Numbered from the stretch's first letter, positions 21,130 through 32,090 are shown. The stretch is DNA of 64,000 nt from Diplonema japonicum (GCA_964019335.1 OZ025684.1:124001-188000); one strand, 5' to 3'. Translations and numbers: made by a program. Notes: generated from the letters alone by a model not told the origin.

Positions 21130-21780
21130 AAAGGCGAGCATGCAACCATGCTTAAAACCCTTATATTCGTATCCCGGGCCCCCCAGATACACAAACGACC
21201 CCAGGGAGCATTTCCCGAAAAGCTGTTTTTTCGCTTTTTTTGGCGGGTTTTTAATTAAAAGCGAAAAAACAAAAAAAAATCGAAAATCAAAAGTTAAAAC
21301 AGGAGGAGAGCATGCAACCATGCTTAAAACCCTTCTTTTCGTCCCCCGTGCCCCCCAGATACACAAAGCCGACCCCAGGGAGCATCAAAATGACTTAGAA
21401 AAGGATTATTTTCCCGAAAAGCTGGTGTTTCCCTGTTTCAGGCAGGGTCCTAATTGGGAGCGAAATAAAAAGTCAATAATTAAAACGGGAGGAGAACATG
21501 CAACCATGCATATAATAACCCTTCTATTCGTCCCCCGGGCCCCCCACCCCCCAGATACACAAAGCCGACCCCAGGGAGCATCAAAACGACTTAGAAAAGG
21601 ATTATTTTCCTGAAAAGCTGGGTTTTCCCTTTTTTTGGCGGTTTTTCTTCTTTTTTCTGTTTCAATAGGAGCGAAATCAAAAATCAATAATTAGAACGGG
21701 AGGAGAGCGTGCAACCATACTTATAACCCTTGTATTCGTCTCCCGGACCTCCCAGATACATCAAACCGATCCGAAATTAG
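21130..21780. repeat. Tandem array, about 170-210 bp unit, four copies
   Basis: The segment GCATGCAACCATGCTTAA recurs near 21138, 21309, 21496 (variant) and 21707 (variant). Each is followed by TTCGTCCCCCG-type sequence, CCCAGATACACAAA and, in most units, GACCCCAGGGAGCAT. Unit length drifts through internal indels. It is intergenic, and function is unknown. A related word (GCATGCAACCAT) appears near 51453. Confidence 0.8.
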
Positions 21781-22033
21781 AAAAAAACCGATCCGAAATT
21801 ACAAAAAACCCATCATTAACCCGACAGTGATCGAAAATCTAAAATTGCTCGGGTCGGGTTTTAAAACCCGAAGATCGGTTAACCCTGGATACTATGGCGC
21901 ACGAGCAGATAAAAAAAAAAACAAGAAAAAAAAACTTTAGAGCTAGCAAAAAAAAAAAAAAAAAAAAATGGAACAAAAGATTTCACACAACCCTTCCCCC
22001 CTTCCTCCTTTTTTTTTTTTTTTTTTAAAATAC

Positions 22034-22939
22034 TCATCGAACCTCGCCCTCCCAGGTCACGTACCAAGCACTGCACACCTCGTGGTGGTGATGCCCCAGT
22101 AGGTCCCTCTGTCTCAAATCAACCCCGCTCCCACCTATATATGTGATGAGGCTTCCGTGGATTCTGGAAGAGATAGGGCTGTGAACCATTGGGCTGTCGA
22201 GAGGGGGGGTACCAACAGGGTCTGAATGTGTTGACATATAAGGAAAGTGCACAGCACCTGTAGTGAGGGAGAAGGTTAAACCATGAAAGGCACGCAGATG
22301 ATGCTCTATTCCCTCAAGAGGGGTGGACTCTATACTAGCATGCAGGGAGGAGTCTGTTAAGTAAGGAACGCCTTCTTGCGACTCCAGAGACATCCGCAGC
22401 TTCGCCAGGTTGATCCCTTCAAGTGTTTCGCTTGAGGTCCACAATGCGACGTTGGCTAATCGCTCCCGAAGGGACTCTATTTCTGGAACGATGACAAATG
22501 TGATTTTTCTGTCCTCTTCGATGCACTCTGCTATGGCTGCCAGCAGCCTCTCAACAATTTTTCTAATCTCCTTCACATACGGAAAATACTTCTCCTTAAG
22601 CTTTCTCGCCGAGCGTATGTAAGAAATCGTATAATCTGAAGGGAGCAACACCACGCCATAGTAATCTGCTTCTTGAAGTACAATTTCAGCTGGGGGGTGT
22701 TTTTCGCTTGGCCATCTTTCATGGCGTAGATAACCCGCAAGACAAGCAAAGGCGTCAGGATCCCTATCTATAAATACAACTCCTTTCGAATCTCGGTCCT
22801 TTGGCAGTTCGCTGTCTATTAGGGTGGCCAGGAATGAGTCCTTCCCGCAGCATCTGATGATGTTTTGTTGTGATAGGGTAAACCGCCTGCCTCCTACGTT
22901 TAAATCCAGTATTCCGGATGCAGAGGGGGCGTCTGACAT
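22034..22939 (-). CDS. KCTD-like BTB/T1-domain protein
   Basis: 301 aa. Residues 10-105 are a T1/BTB domain: LDLNVGGRRFTLSQ, FIDRDPDAFACLAGYLRH and EADYYGV are the conserved blocks of K+-channel-tetramerisation (KCTD) proteins. No transmembrane segments follow, so it is a soluble KCTD-type oligomer, usually an adaptor for cullin-3 ligases or other partners, rather than a channel. The C-terminal half has no recognisable domain. The ATG at 22939 is preferred over one 84 nt upstream, because the intervening codons are the GA-rich leader (Glu/Lys/Gly). Confidence 0.85.
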   Translation of the reverse strand: MSDAPSASGILDLNVGGRRFTLSQQNIIRCCGKDSFLATLIDSELPKDRDSKGVVFIDRDPDAFACLAGYLRHERWPSEKHPPAEIVLQEADYYGVVLLPSDYTISYIRSARKLKEKYFPYVKEIRKIVERLLAAIAECIEEDRKITFVIVPEIESLRERLANVALWTSSETLEGINLAKLRMSLESQEGVPYLTDSSLHASIESTPLEGIEHHLRAFHGLTFSLTTGAVHFPYMSTHSDPVGTPPLDSPMVHSPISSRIHGSLITYIGGSGVDLRQRDLLGHHHHEVCSAWYVTWEGEVR

Positions 22940-24601
22940 TTTTTCTTCTTCTTTTTTTTTTCTTTCCTCCCCCTCCCCCTCTCTCTCTCCCCCCTCCCCC
23001 ACTCTTTCGCTCTCCCCTCCCAACTCACCCTCCTTTTCTTTTTTTTTTTCTCTTTCTTTTTGTTACAAATATTTATCTTTCAAAAAATGATTTTATAACT
23101 ATATGCAACTTGTGCCGAGCAAAAAGCTTTCGCAGCTTTTTAAAAACCTTTTTTTGCTCGTGCGAACAACAAAGACATATAGTCATAAAGAATTATTTTT
23201 TTTTTTTTTGGGAATGAACAAGAAAAAAAATGAGGTAAAAAAAAAAAGAGAGCGGGAGGTGGGAGGGGGGGGAATACAAAAAATATTTTTTCTTGATTGA
23301 TAAAAAAAAAAGAAATGAAGAGGCGTAGCAATTTGGATGGGGACAGAGGGGGGGGGGGGGGGGGGGGGGGGTTGCTTCAAACTCCCGTATTTCCCTTTTT
23401 CTTTTTGTGCTTTTTTTTTTGTCATTTTGTCAGTGTTTCTTTCTTCCATTTCCTTTTGTTTTTTTGTGTTTCTTTTCTTCTTATTCTCCTTTCGTTAGTT
23501 TGTTCCCCCTGGCCATGGCAGAGAGGCAGCTAGATGGAGGTGAACAGGGTGCCGTGGGAGGAGAAAAAAGAGAAAAAGGACAAAAAAAAAACCCCTGAGG
23601 TAAAAAAAGCTTCGCAGCTCCGTTTGTCTTTTTCTTTTTTTCATTTAAAAAAACACTCTTTTCGTTCTTTATTCCTCCCCCTCCCCCTCAAGAAAAAGAA
23701 AAAAAAAGAATAAATTGAAGAAAGAAATAAGAAAAACCTGCAAGCGTTTACGGTGCAACAAGTCAAAAGTTAACCTCACTATGACCACCAAAAGAAAGTG
23801 GACTTCAAAACGCACCATAAGTACATGGGGCGGGGATGTAGACATTGATGGCACATGTGTGAACTGAACTTCCTAATGCTTGTTTTTGTTAATTCTTGCA
23901 CACACGACTGCCGGTATAAATTGTAGGGGGGGGATTGGTAGGGAACTCATGATGAAGAAAGATGAGAGTGCGGGGAGAACCCCCCCTTTTTTTTCCATCT
24001 TCTTTATTTTCTTTCTGAGTAACATTCTCGCAAAAAAAAAAACGGGGGGGGGGGAAAGGAAACAAGAAACTATTCCTGGTGTTTTGTTTGCACGCACTAG
24101 CACTTTAAACCTTATTTCTGAGGAACTGGTCACCTTTTGTTCAAGACAAAGTCAAAAAAAAACTCGTTCTTTGCAAAGAGAGGTTCTGCAAAACTGCGCC
24201 ATCGCACGCAGAAAATAGTTTTTTTTTTTCTTTTTTCTTTTTTTTTCCCAGTACTGACAAGTTATTGTTTGAGAAAAAAAAAAAAAAAAAGAAAACAAGG
24301 GGGGTAGGAAAACAGATTAGAGAGAGTAGAGGGAGGGGGGGGAAAAAAAAAGGGAAAAAAGCCAATGTACGCGACAGTCAGAGCCCACCTCATACTTGCA
24401 AACCCTTGTTTACAAATTTAAAAAGAAAAACAGTAATCAGAGAACTCTTTGCAAGTTCCTTCATTATTGTTTCTCTTTCTTTCTTTCTTTCTTTCTTTCT
24501 TCATCACTTATTTTTTTTCTTCCACGTAAGGTTTATCAAAAAAAAAAAAAGCAATGAGGAGTAGATGCCATATCGCTTTAGTCGTCTATGTTTCTTTTTA
24601 T

Positions 24602-24638
<37 letters not shown>

Positions 24639-24716
24639 ATAGTGTGGTAGTACTCTTTTATTCTTTCCTTGCCATATCGTCCAGAGTTTCTTTTTATTTT
24701 CTTTCATTTCGTACTA
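22940..24716. other. Gene-free spacer
   Basis: Contains half a foldback-F element (23062-23195), a G24 run at 23348-23371 and a (CTTT)n microsatellite at about 24473-24500. No coding region is supported. Confidence 0.5.
23062..23195. repeat. Foldback family F, partial copy
   Basis: Matches the left arm and inner part of 20055-20320 (TTACAAATATTTATCTTTC, GATTTTATAACTATATGCAA, GCCGAGCAAAA, GAACAACAAAGACATATAG). The opposite arm is missing. Confidence 0.75.
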
Positions 24717-26003
24717 CTGTAAAACAAAAATCACCGGAAGATGAAATGTCCGGAAGCTCTGGCGGTCCGGATATTTTTTTCTTCCGGACATTTTTTTCCC
24801 GGGACCCCCTTTTCTTTTAAGGGCTGGACCTGAAACTAGTTTCTGTAGCAAGAGAAAAATCAAACGAAAATCAGAGAGAATTGAATTACGGACTTTTCCA
24901 AGAACTAAAAGATACCTCAGATCCTGATTTGTTCGCTTCTACCACAAACTTGTCGAACCGAACCACTCCTTGTGCTTGCTTTAGGGTTGTTCTTGTGCTT
25001 TTTATTTCTCATTTTCCTAGCCCCCTAAACACATTCCAGACGCTTCATGTTTCATTAAACTTACTCTTCATTAACTTTTTCAAAAATGCAACAGGGCACT
25101 TTGACTAACTGGGTTGGCAAGCGTACCTTTTTGGATGCTGGCAACTCCGGCCATCTTACCCCCAGGGAAGTGCAAGAGATCAACACCTTGCACGCCGCCA
25201 AGAAAGCAAGAAAGCCTCCTGCGAAGCTCAAGCTTGCTGAGGCTGAAAAGGCCAAAATAGGCCGCTACGCCACCCATGGTACCACGGCGGCCCAGGGCTG
25301 GTACCGCGCGAAGGAAGACATCACGGTGCCAACGTCCAGTATATCAGACTGGAAACACCGCTTTGGTAGCTCCAAGGTCGATCCCCCTGCCGCACCCGTT
25401 ACTAAGCCTCTTCTGAACGAGGAAGAAACAACCAACCCTCTTTGCTTGGATTCAGGTGCAGAACGGAAGGGGGGTGCCGGTAGCAGCGTCGGACATCTGC
25501 CTGTACGCAGAGGGTCTCCTGCGCTGCAACCCGCTGCGGAAGGAGAACCTCGAGGCGTTTGGGGGAACGGTGTCTTTTCTCCCAAGCCTGGGCCAACCAG
25601 CTGTGCCCCAAGCATGGCACGAGCCGCCTCCCAACAATAGGGGAGTCCAGCAGCCTCAATGACACCCAAGCAGCAAGGAGGTTCGCAGAGTACGTCGGAA
25701 GGACCATCAAAGAACATGGGATCAGGCCAGAGTTGACCTGGAACATGGACCAGACGGCAGCAAAGACGGACAGGTAGGACTCACCCCCTTTTTTTAGTTT
25801 TATTTTTGCCATTTTTAAGACTCTTGCAACAGAAACATAAGTTTTTCCAGGGAAACATGCAGCAGACAGGGGGAGGGGACAGTGCGTAGAACAGGCTAGG
25901 TACCCCCTTGAAAAGTGCCCCAAAAAAAATGTCCGGAAGAAAAAATCACCGGATGTTTCGGCGGTCCGGATATTTTATCTTCCGGTGGATTTTTGTTTTA
26001 CAG
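24717..26003 (+). mobile_element. pogo/Tigger DNA transposon, degenerate
   Basis: 1287 bp between TA dinucleotides. Termini CTGTAAAACAAAAATC-ACCGGAAGAT and its inverted counterpart differ by one base. A second subterminal motif (TGTCCGGAAG) and GGCGGTCCGGATATTTT occur near both ends. It encodes a broken transposase on the plus strand, opposite to the host genes. It is probably the autonomous-type ancestor of the short CTGTAAAAC elements in this window. Confidence 0.85.
25086..25777 (+). pseudogene. pogo/Tigger transposase, frameshifted
   Basis: Three successive frames carry parts of one protein. First comes an N-terminal helix-turn-helix-like region (25086 to about 25370, ending SSISDWKHRFG). 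Then a CENP-B-type segment with VPVAASDICLYAEGLL and NLEAFGG (about 25470-25565). Then SRLPTIGESSSL and ELTWNMDQTAAKTD (to 25777), where NMDQT is the place of the first catalytic Asp (family NxDET). The rest of the DDE domain is absent. Inactive. Confidence 0.75.
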
Positions 26004-26701
26004 TATTTTCTTTTTTTTTTCTTTTTTAGTTAATTAGTTAAGAATACAAACTGTCAGCGAGCACACAGGAAGGGGGGAGAGGTGAGGCGGTGGATAAAAA
26101 AAACAATCACGACCACCAGTTGCAAACAACAAAAAAAAAAATTAAAAAAAACAGAAAAAAAAAAAAACCCCGCACACGAAAAGAAAAGAAAAAGATAGAA
26201 CTTTCGCCATATATGCGGTAAAAAGAACTGTGTTACTTGCAGTCCGAGAAATCATTTAAAAAAAAAAAAAACTTCGAGGGTGCTTCAAAGCAGGGAGGCA
26301 AGCAAGAAAAAAAAAAGAGAACAAAAAAAAAAAGAAGAAAAACCATAACAGATATTAAAGAAAAAAAAAAAAAGAGGAACTGCCACTAGTTTGTACGTGA
26401 CGTGCCTTGGTAGAAACAAGAAGTATCTAACACGTAATCACATTGCCAGCGTTCTCCTTTTGTGTTCCAAAAATAAAGAAAATTTGGGGTGCTCACCATT
26501 CAGGGAGAAACTCACTCACAAAGAAAAATAACATGCGAAAGTCATCGTTTAGTTCTTCGCTCGAGTAAAGGGGAATAGCAAAAAAAAAAAAAAGGTTCTT
26601 CTTAAGTAGGCGGGTGGGGGTATGCATTCGCCCTGGATGCACCACGTGGGAGTCGGCGGGCTTAAGAACGGGTTGCCCCATCTCGGCTCATGACATAAGA
26701 A

Positions 26702-26739
<38 letters not shown>

Positions 26740-26963
26740 TGGTAACGCACGGAAGCGTCTCCACAAGAAACCCAAAGGCACGGCAGGGAGGGAAGGAACG
26801 AAAGAGAGGGAAAAAGGAAAAAAGAATAGAGAGGGGGGGGGGAAATCTTACCCTTTTTTTTCTTTTCTTTTTTTTTTAAAAGAAAATATTATTTCCCCCC
26901 CCCACATTCCTCAGTCCCATAAGTATAAAAAAAAAAGAAGAAAAGGGAGGGGGAGGGAACTTC
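26004..26963. other. Gene-free spacer
   Basis: Homopolymers plus repeat-E copy 3 (26375-26468). No gene recognised. Confidence 0.5.
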
Positions 26964-29900
26964 CTATTCCATAGCTTGCAGGTTACGGTCCACAAGGCCG
27001 GGGATTTGGGGCGAACCAGCCGGGAAGGACCTTGGCGAACCAGCTGCCAGGGGAGACCCAGCAGGTATCGATTTCTTTCTACCAGCCGCAAAGTTCTCCA
27101 CATCCATGGCAGACTCCGACAGGCTACCACAAACAGTGAAGGTGTACGACAGCTCAAGGACGAGCCGGCGGACATTCGTGTTAAAAGCAGGCGTACCACA
27201 AATAACAGTGTGATTCTGTGCCGACGGTGGTGGGAGGAAGCCTTCAAGGTGCTCCCTTGTAATCATCGGTGCCAGAATGCTCGTCAGCCCTTCAGGCTGC
27301 GTCTTCCCCTTTGTGAACAAATAGCAAATCTCAAACTTCCCAGTGTCAGAGTGAGACAATTCCTCGAATTCCGGTTTATGCGCCACGTCACCATAGGTGT
27401 TGGCACAACAGATAAACCAAACGTTCCCGTTGTCCTTCAGCGCGGCTCTTGAAAGCGAGATCAGCGGGTTACACCCTGTTCCTCCGCCGATCAAAAGCAA
27501 ATCCTGTCCTTTTGTGTACTGATGCTCGCCAAGGATGGGCCCGCGCATCTCGACCATGGAGTCCGTGGTGAGAAGCTGAAGCTCCTTGGACGATAGTTTA
27601 CCAGAGTGCGTTTTGACAAGCAGCGAAATCTCATCATTCAGAACAGAGACAACCGTGTACATCCTCGACAGCTTCCCGTTGAACCGCAACGACACATGAC
27701 AAGCAGGCGCGAAATACTGTTCTGAAATCCCGTGCAAATAAAATGTAAAAAGAATTGTATTATGTGTACGTGCCTCACGACGGCGGTACTGAACAGAACG
27801 GTACTCCCCGGTTACGATCGCGTTGTCGGGTTCTTCTTTGAGGTCTGCGATGCCGTCCTTCGCCATGAGGAGGATGTGGTTGATGGTTGACATCCATGCG
27901 TACCGCACTTGTGGGGTGTACTTTTCTTGTAAAGCTGTTCTGAATGTCGCGTCAAAACCAGTCCCCATGACGTCGAACATAGGCTTCTTCACACCGAACC
28001 TCAAATGCGTCTTTCCAAGCTCGTGTAGAATGTGTGCGACCTCGTGTGAGTTAGACAGATCGGTTACTGCTTTGTCGACTGCTGTCATAACCTGTAAGCC
28101 GTGGTCGAGCATCCCTCTTGACTCGTACACCTTCGCTTCGGATCCCCATGGGAATAGTTCGAGGTACTCCGGGTGCATTTCAAACATGTTTCTGAACAGT
28201 AGGTACCCGATTTCCTGCATCCCGATGGTTTTCAGCTGTTTCCAGGTGTCCCTTACAATCATCATGTTGGACTCGTTAGTCGCTAGGTTGTTCGTTTTGA
28301 ACACCCTCAGAGTTCTCAAGATATCGGCAGCGTATGTTGTGTGGTCGTGTACAGCTTTGCCAATGCCCTGCCCGCGGAATGCGTCGGTGATGTCCTTGCC
28401 GACCCATTCACGGAGGACTTCTCTCCCTCCGGGGTGGGAGTGCATGAAGGCTGAAATGTCATATGCCCATCCTTCCATGTATACTAAGGAGGCTGAGGAG
28501 GATTTAGACGCTGCTGTGGTGCGCTTCCATGCCTGTTCTAGGTTTTCTTTTACGCGGTCTGCAGCGTCAGGGATGATCTGGTGCCCTGGGACAAATGTTG
28601 TCCTGCATATCTGTTTTCCCTCGGCAGCGATGATCTTCTTGCACATGATGTCGTCTGGGTACTTCTCCGACATCTCCTTCATCTTTCTCAGGTCGCCGAC
28701 CTTCGCCTCGTCGAAGCCCGAGCCCCACTGCGGGTCGCACCACGCCGTGTCCTCGTGTATCCCGTACAGAAGATCCCACTTCTCGGTTTGCGTCAAACCC
28801 TTGAGGTGCATTTCATTAACCTCAATATACGTTTGACGTGAATCGCCAGCGAACCAACGATCCACAGGACGGACAAGCCTTGTTAACGAAGGTGCATGAG
28901 CAATGATGGTGCCCGGGACAAGACACACAGTGTTGAGCTGTTCAGCCGCCTCGGCCAATGCACTGGATAGTTCCATCGGCGATCCAACGCACGTGATGTA
29001 CTGTTTGTCGCTCGCGTGTGTTATCCCGAAATTGATCCCGCCACTTGCAAGACCTATGTGCATTTTGTATTCAGGGTGGAGGCTTGTTTCTGAATACAAT
29101 GCAGTGGCGAAGCTGATTGCCTGTACAGCATGCTGCTGGCATATCCACACCAGTGTGAGTGTTTCCATTGGGCCGCTTAAGATGATACCGAAGGTTTTCT
29201 TGCTTAAGGTGTTCAGGAGGTTGACGTAGGGTTCCAGCTTGTCGATGTTGACGCTGATCCTGATCTGGATAACCGTACCATTGACCGCCACAAGTTTGTG
29301 GTTTTCGGTGATGGCGGTGAACACCTTTCTGATCTCGTTGTCCGACATCAACCTGTCCGTGAACACTTCCTTCAACAACGTTTTGGAAATCTTCCCCTTT
29401 GCGGCAGGATCGGACAGTGCAGGCGAAGACATCAACGACGACTCCAACGGCGTCTTTTTATGCGCGAGGGATGCGGAGCGTTCGGATATAGATGTGGGGA
29501 CAATACCATGGAGGACCGCCTTTCCGACACCTTTAAGCTCGATGGATCCCAAGGGGACAATACTGCACTTGAGAATTGACGGGTTGGTGGCAGAGATAAC
29601 AGCATCCGAGCACACTATGGTACCGCCCTGCCCGGCAGACTCGATTCGCGCGGCGGTGTTAACTGTGTGCCCGAAATAGTCAGCACGGGTAGTTACGGGG
29701 TCGATTTCCATGGTGACGTCCCCGGTGTGAACACCCATGCGGACGCGCATGCCTCTGTAGATTAGCTGCCCGCCTTTGATGGTGGAGTTGCACATGGAGT
29801 CGGTGAGGAGCTTCTCTGGCCAAGGGCAGTTTAGAAGATCAACCTGTGCGTCAATACAGAACCTCACGGCATCGTTGGCCTGGTCGAATGTTATCATGAA

Positions 29901-30455
29901 GGCATCGCCGATGGTCTTCACCTCGTACCCGTTATACCTTGAGTACGCCTCCCGAATACAGTTGTTGTGCAGGCGCATCGCGGTTTTCATGTCTTCCGGG
30001 TGCTTCCTCCACAGAACAGACGAGGATTCGATGTCGGTGAAGACGAATGTGACCCTTCCCTCTGGGGCTTGTATCGAGGTTGGGGTGAAGATGGGGTCCA
30101 TGTTGTAGGAAGACCCTTCTGCAGAGTCGCCTCTGTTCGGTGATACAAGCTTTTGTTTCGGTGGTACCGTGTGCTGTAGCTCTCTTAACGCGGTTCTAAG
30201 CTCGGATATTACGCTGAACTGTGCCCCCGGGGTACCTTCTTTCAACGGAAGCTTTGATAATTGTTCCAACGGTCTCTGAATGTATATCTTTCCTGCCATA
30301 TGACTAGCTGCGAAGAATGCAAGGCTTAACAGCACTACTGCCCCGGCCATAATCCCGTGGTGGACGTCAGCCGCAGACAGGCCCACTGCGGTTAGCCCTA
30401 CCATCAGACTTGAGGTGCCACATAGTACCCCTGAGGCTGCGGGTATTCCTATCAT
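26964..30455 (-). CDS. Adenylyl cyclase-cytochrome b5-globin-flavin reductase fusion
   Basis: 1163 aa, intronless. Two TM helices (about 8-28, 32-52). Class III cyclase domain (about 134-320) with metal Asp141 and Asp184, adenine-type pair Lys180/Asp259, and Asn266/Arg270. A degenerate cyclase-like domain (about 385-560, IGLASG at 467-472) and a helical tail follow. Then a cytochrome b5 domain (about 656-720; HPGG with His674, second ligand His703 or His705). Then a neuroglobin-like globin (about 731-870; Phe768 at CD1, LDH with distal His785, KTH with proximal His817). Last, a ferredoxin-reductase-type module (about 882-1105; RMYT at 931, GGGTGCNP at 990-997, CGTPAF at 1086). All catalytic residues appear intact, so it is probably a haem-based O2/NO/redox sensor with its own electron supply. 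An A-rich leader precedes the ATG. Confidence 0.93.
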   Translation of the reverse strand: MIGIPAASGVLCGTSSLMVGLTAVGLSAADVHHGIMAGAVVLLSLAFFAASHMAGKIYIQRPLEQLSKLPLKEGTPGAQFSVISELRTALRELQHTVPPKQKLVSPNRGDSAEGSSYNMDPIFTPTSIQAPEGRVTFVFTDIESSSVLWRKHPEDMKTAMRLHNNCIREAYSRYNGYEVKTIGDAFMITFDQANDAVRFCIDAQVDLLNCPWPEKLLTDSMCNSTIKGGQLIYRGMRVRMGVHTGDVTMEIDPVTTRADYFGHTVNTAARIESAGQGGTIVCSDAVISATNPSILKCSIVPLGSIELKGVGKAVLHGIVPTSISERSASLAHKKTPLESSLMSSPALSDPAAKGKISKTLLKEVFTDRLMSDNEIRKVFTAITENHKLVAVNGTVIQIRISVNIDKLEPYVNLLNTLSKKTFGIILSGPMETLTLVWICQQHAVQAISFATALYSETSLHPEYKMHIGLASGGINFGITHASDKQYITCVGSPMELSSALAEAAEQLNTVCLVPGTIIAHAPSLTRLVRPVDRWFAGDSRQTYIEVNEMHLKGLTQTEKWDLLYGIHEDTAWCDPQWGSGFDEAKVGDLRKMKEMSEKYPDDIMCKKIIAAEGKQICRTTFVPGHQIIPDAADRVKENLEQAWKRTTAASKSSSASLVYMEGWAYDISAFMHSHPGGREVLREWVGKDITDAFRGQGIGKAVHDHTTYAADILRTLRVFKTNNLATNESNMMIVRDTWKQLKTIGMQEIGYLLFRNMFEMHPEYLELFPWGSEAKVYESRGMLDHGLQVMTAVDKAVTDLSNSHEVAHILHELGKTHLRFGVKKPMFDVMGTGFDATFRTALQEKYTPQVRYAWMSTINHILLMAKDGIADLKEEPDNAIVTGEYRSVQYRRREARTHNTILFTFYLHGISEQYFAPACHVSLRFNGKLSRMYTVVSVLNDEISLLVKTHSGKLSSKELQLLTTDSMVEMRGPILGEHQYTKGQDLLLIGGGTGCNPLISLSRAALKDNGNVWFICCANTYGDVAHKPEFEELSHSDTGKFEICYLFTKGKTQPEGLTSILAPMITREHLEGFLPPPSAQNHTVICGTPAFNTNVRRLVLELSYTFTVCGSLSESAMDVENFAAGRKKSIPAGSPLAAGSPRSFPAGSPQIPGLVDRNLQAME

Positions 30456-31515
30456 CTTTTAAGGTTTTTGCTCTTATTTTCTTTTTTTTTCTTCTCGTAT
30501 TTTCTCCTCCCTCCCCCCCCTTCCTTTCTTTTTTGTGTCATTGCTTTAAGGATAAAAAAAAGGGGGGGGGGAAAGATGGGGGATATAAGGAAGGGGTCGG
30601 GAGGGGGGTTAAGGTACCGGGACAGAATCTGGAGGAAAGCTGGAAAGCAATCCATCGTCCCATTTTTCTTTCTTTTTTCCTTTTGTGATGACCACCTTTC
30701 AGGCCCAATCCATTTTTAAAATACATTCTGTGTAAAAAAACAGGGCCCCCGGTTCAAAACGAGTTTTTTCTCCGTTGGACCTGCGGTATTTTTGGCCGAT
30801 TCTTGGACCCTTTAATTACATGCCTCTCTTCTAGCACACTGTGAAATCTTTTTTTGTTCTCCCTGAATGTTTGTGATGCGTCCGACCGCTGCTGTGCCCT
30901 GGAAGAAGAACTCTCGATGCAGGGTTCAGGAGAGAGGCCCTCTTAGAGTCTCCCTGATGGTGTCGTGGTTGATGAGAGAACTTGTCTCGAGCTGATGTTT
31001 TCTTTCACGGCCTTAACCTAGTTATCTGGCTTCAGCTGCTGCACCCTCTTTCAAGTTCTGGAAGCAACTGCTCGACCAGCTGCTTAGCTGTTTCGATTTC
31101 GGCGTGCCCAAATGAATAATAAAATGGAGAAGAAATCCTCACAAAAGGGGCCTACCGCAGGTACAAGAAAATTGCCGATCTACGTAGAAATGCTTAGACC
31201 GGCGATCGCCGGGGCCTGGTAAAAAAGAAGAGGGAAAAAAAAAAAGAAGAAAAAAAAAAAAAAAAGGAGAACGCGCACAACACTCTGGGTTAGATAATCT
31301 ACCAACACTGATTCTGAAAAAAAAAAAAAAAAAAAAAAAAATTGATTTTGTCGCAACGAGGCCATAGATAAAAATGTACCGGTAAGTCAATTGTTATTTT
31401 TGAAGTTTCAAAAAGAAAATGACCTCTCTGGTGCGGGAACTCGGTCTAGCTCGATGGTAGATGGTTTTTAAAAAAAGACGGTGTTTGGAGTGTCATAGGG
31501 CAAACCCTAAATAAA
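30456..31515. other. Gene-free spacer with possible transposase relic
   Basis: Apart from homopolymers, 30780-31120 is normal-complexity DNA. Its minus strand reads short helix-turn-helix-like text (SLINHDTIRETLRG), broken by stops, reminiscent of a Tc1-type transposase N-terminus. Too weak to annotate as a gene. Confidence 0.4.
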
Positions 31516-31625
31516 AAAGAGTCGGCTGATTGCTGTGTGTAAAGCCGTTTTCACCTACAGTAGGGATAAACGGGCAAGCTGCCTCTACTTTTCTTTTTTT
31601 GCAAAGTTTGTACTTGTTCTAGCAC
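31516..31625 (-). repeat. Repeat A, copy 2
   Basis: Matches 34506-34624 with small indels (GAGTCGGCTGATTG, AAGCCGTTTTCACCTACAG and GCAAGCTGCCTCTACT in plus orientation). On the minus strand it ends CGACTCTTTTTTATTTAG, a 3'-splice-site-like sequence. Confidence 0.75.
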
Positions 31626-31763
31626 AAAAAAAAAATATATGAGTTAAAGGAAGTCTTTGTGAGACGCCCCCTTGTTCTCATCTTCTACCTGCACCTATCC
31701 CCTTTCAGCAGCGGGTTCTCCTCCTTTGGTGGTCTTGCCGGCCTTCTCCCCAAAAAAAGAAAT

Positions 31764-32090
31764 GGGGTTTTGATTGCAACACTAGGTGGCGTTAAGCGTG
31801 CAATGAAGCACGAACTACCTACTTGATTACAGGGGGCGCTCCTCGGCCGAGCAGTAGCTTCTTCTGCGTTCCGCGTCGTGTCCTTAATGCGTGCGGTGTG
31901 CTCAACCCTAGCCGGGGCGTCCCGGGTAACCAAGATTCTGCGCTCGTGCAGTTTGCTGCCTGTTCGTCACCCTGAGCATCTGCGTTACGTTCTTCCACTC
32001 GGGCGCTACCGGTGATGACCGACGAGGAGGTCAACAGCGAACAACACATCTGATGTACTTCTTATATTTCCATGTTATCCCCACCACCTA
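31764..32090 (-). mobile_element. Repeat B, complete SINE-like element with target-site duplication
   Basis: A 327-bp element flanked on both sides by the identical 12-mer AAAAAAAGAAAT (31752-31763 and 32091-32102). In minus orientation its last roughly 50 nt match the 3' end of the LINE at 2590-3869. Upstream it has GGTAGCGCCCGAGTGG, which resembles a tRNA box A. No convincing box B. Other copies: 51852-52164 (near full), 13278-13467 and 35591-35761 (partial). Confidence 0.8.

Larger units (their letters stand above)
19386..22033. other. Gene-free repeat block
   Basis: Contains the foldback element at 20055-20320, a repeat A' fragment at about 20630-20705 and the tandem array at 21130-21780. 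The remainder is homopolymer. ORFs here are Phe/Lys strings. No host gene. Confidence 0.55.

Noticed and set aside
27823-28836. 337-aa plus-strand ORF
   Set aside because: Antisense shadow of the globin/b5 part of the cyclase fusion, where domain motifs are unmistakable.
30780-31120. Tc1-like transposase N-terminus on the minus strand
   Set aside because: Only one short helix-turn-helix-like stretch between stops, with no TIRs or DDE motif.
31685-32049. ORFs of 76-82 aa in repeat B
   Set aside because: They recur only because the repeat is conserved, are not consistent between copies after indels, and match no protein family.
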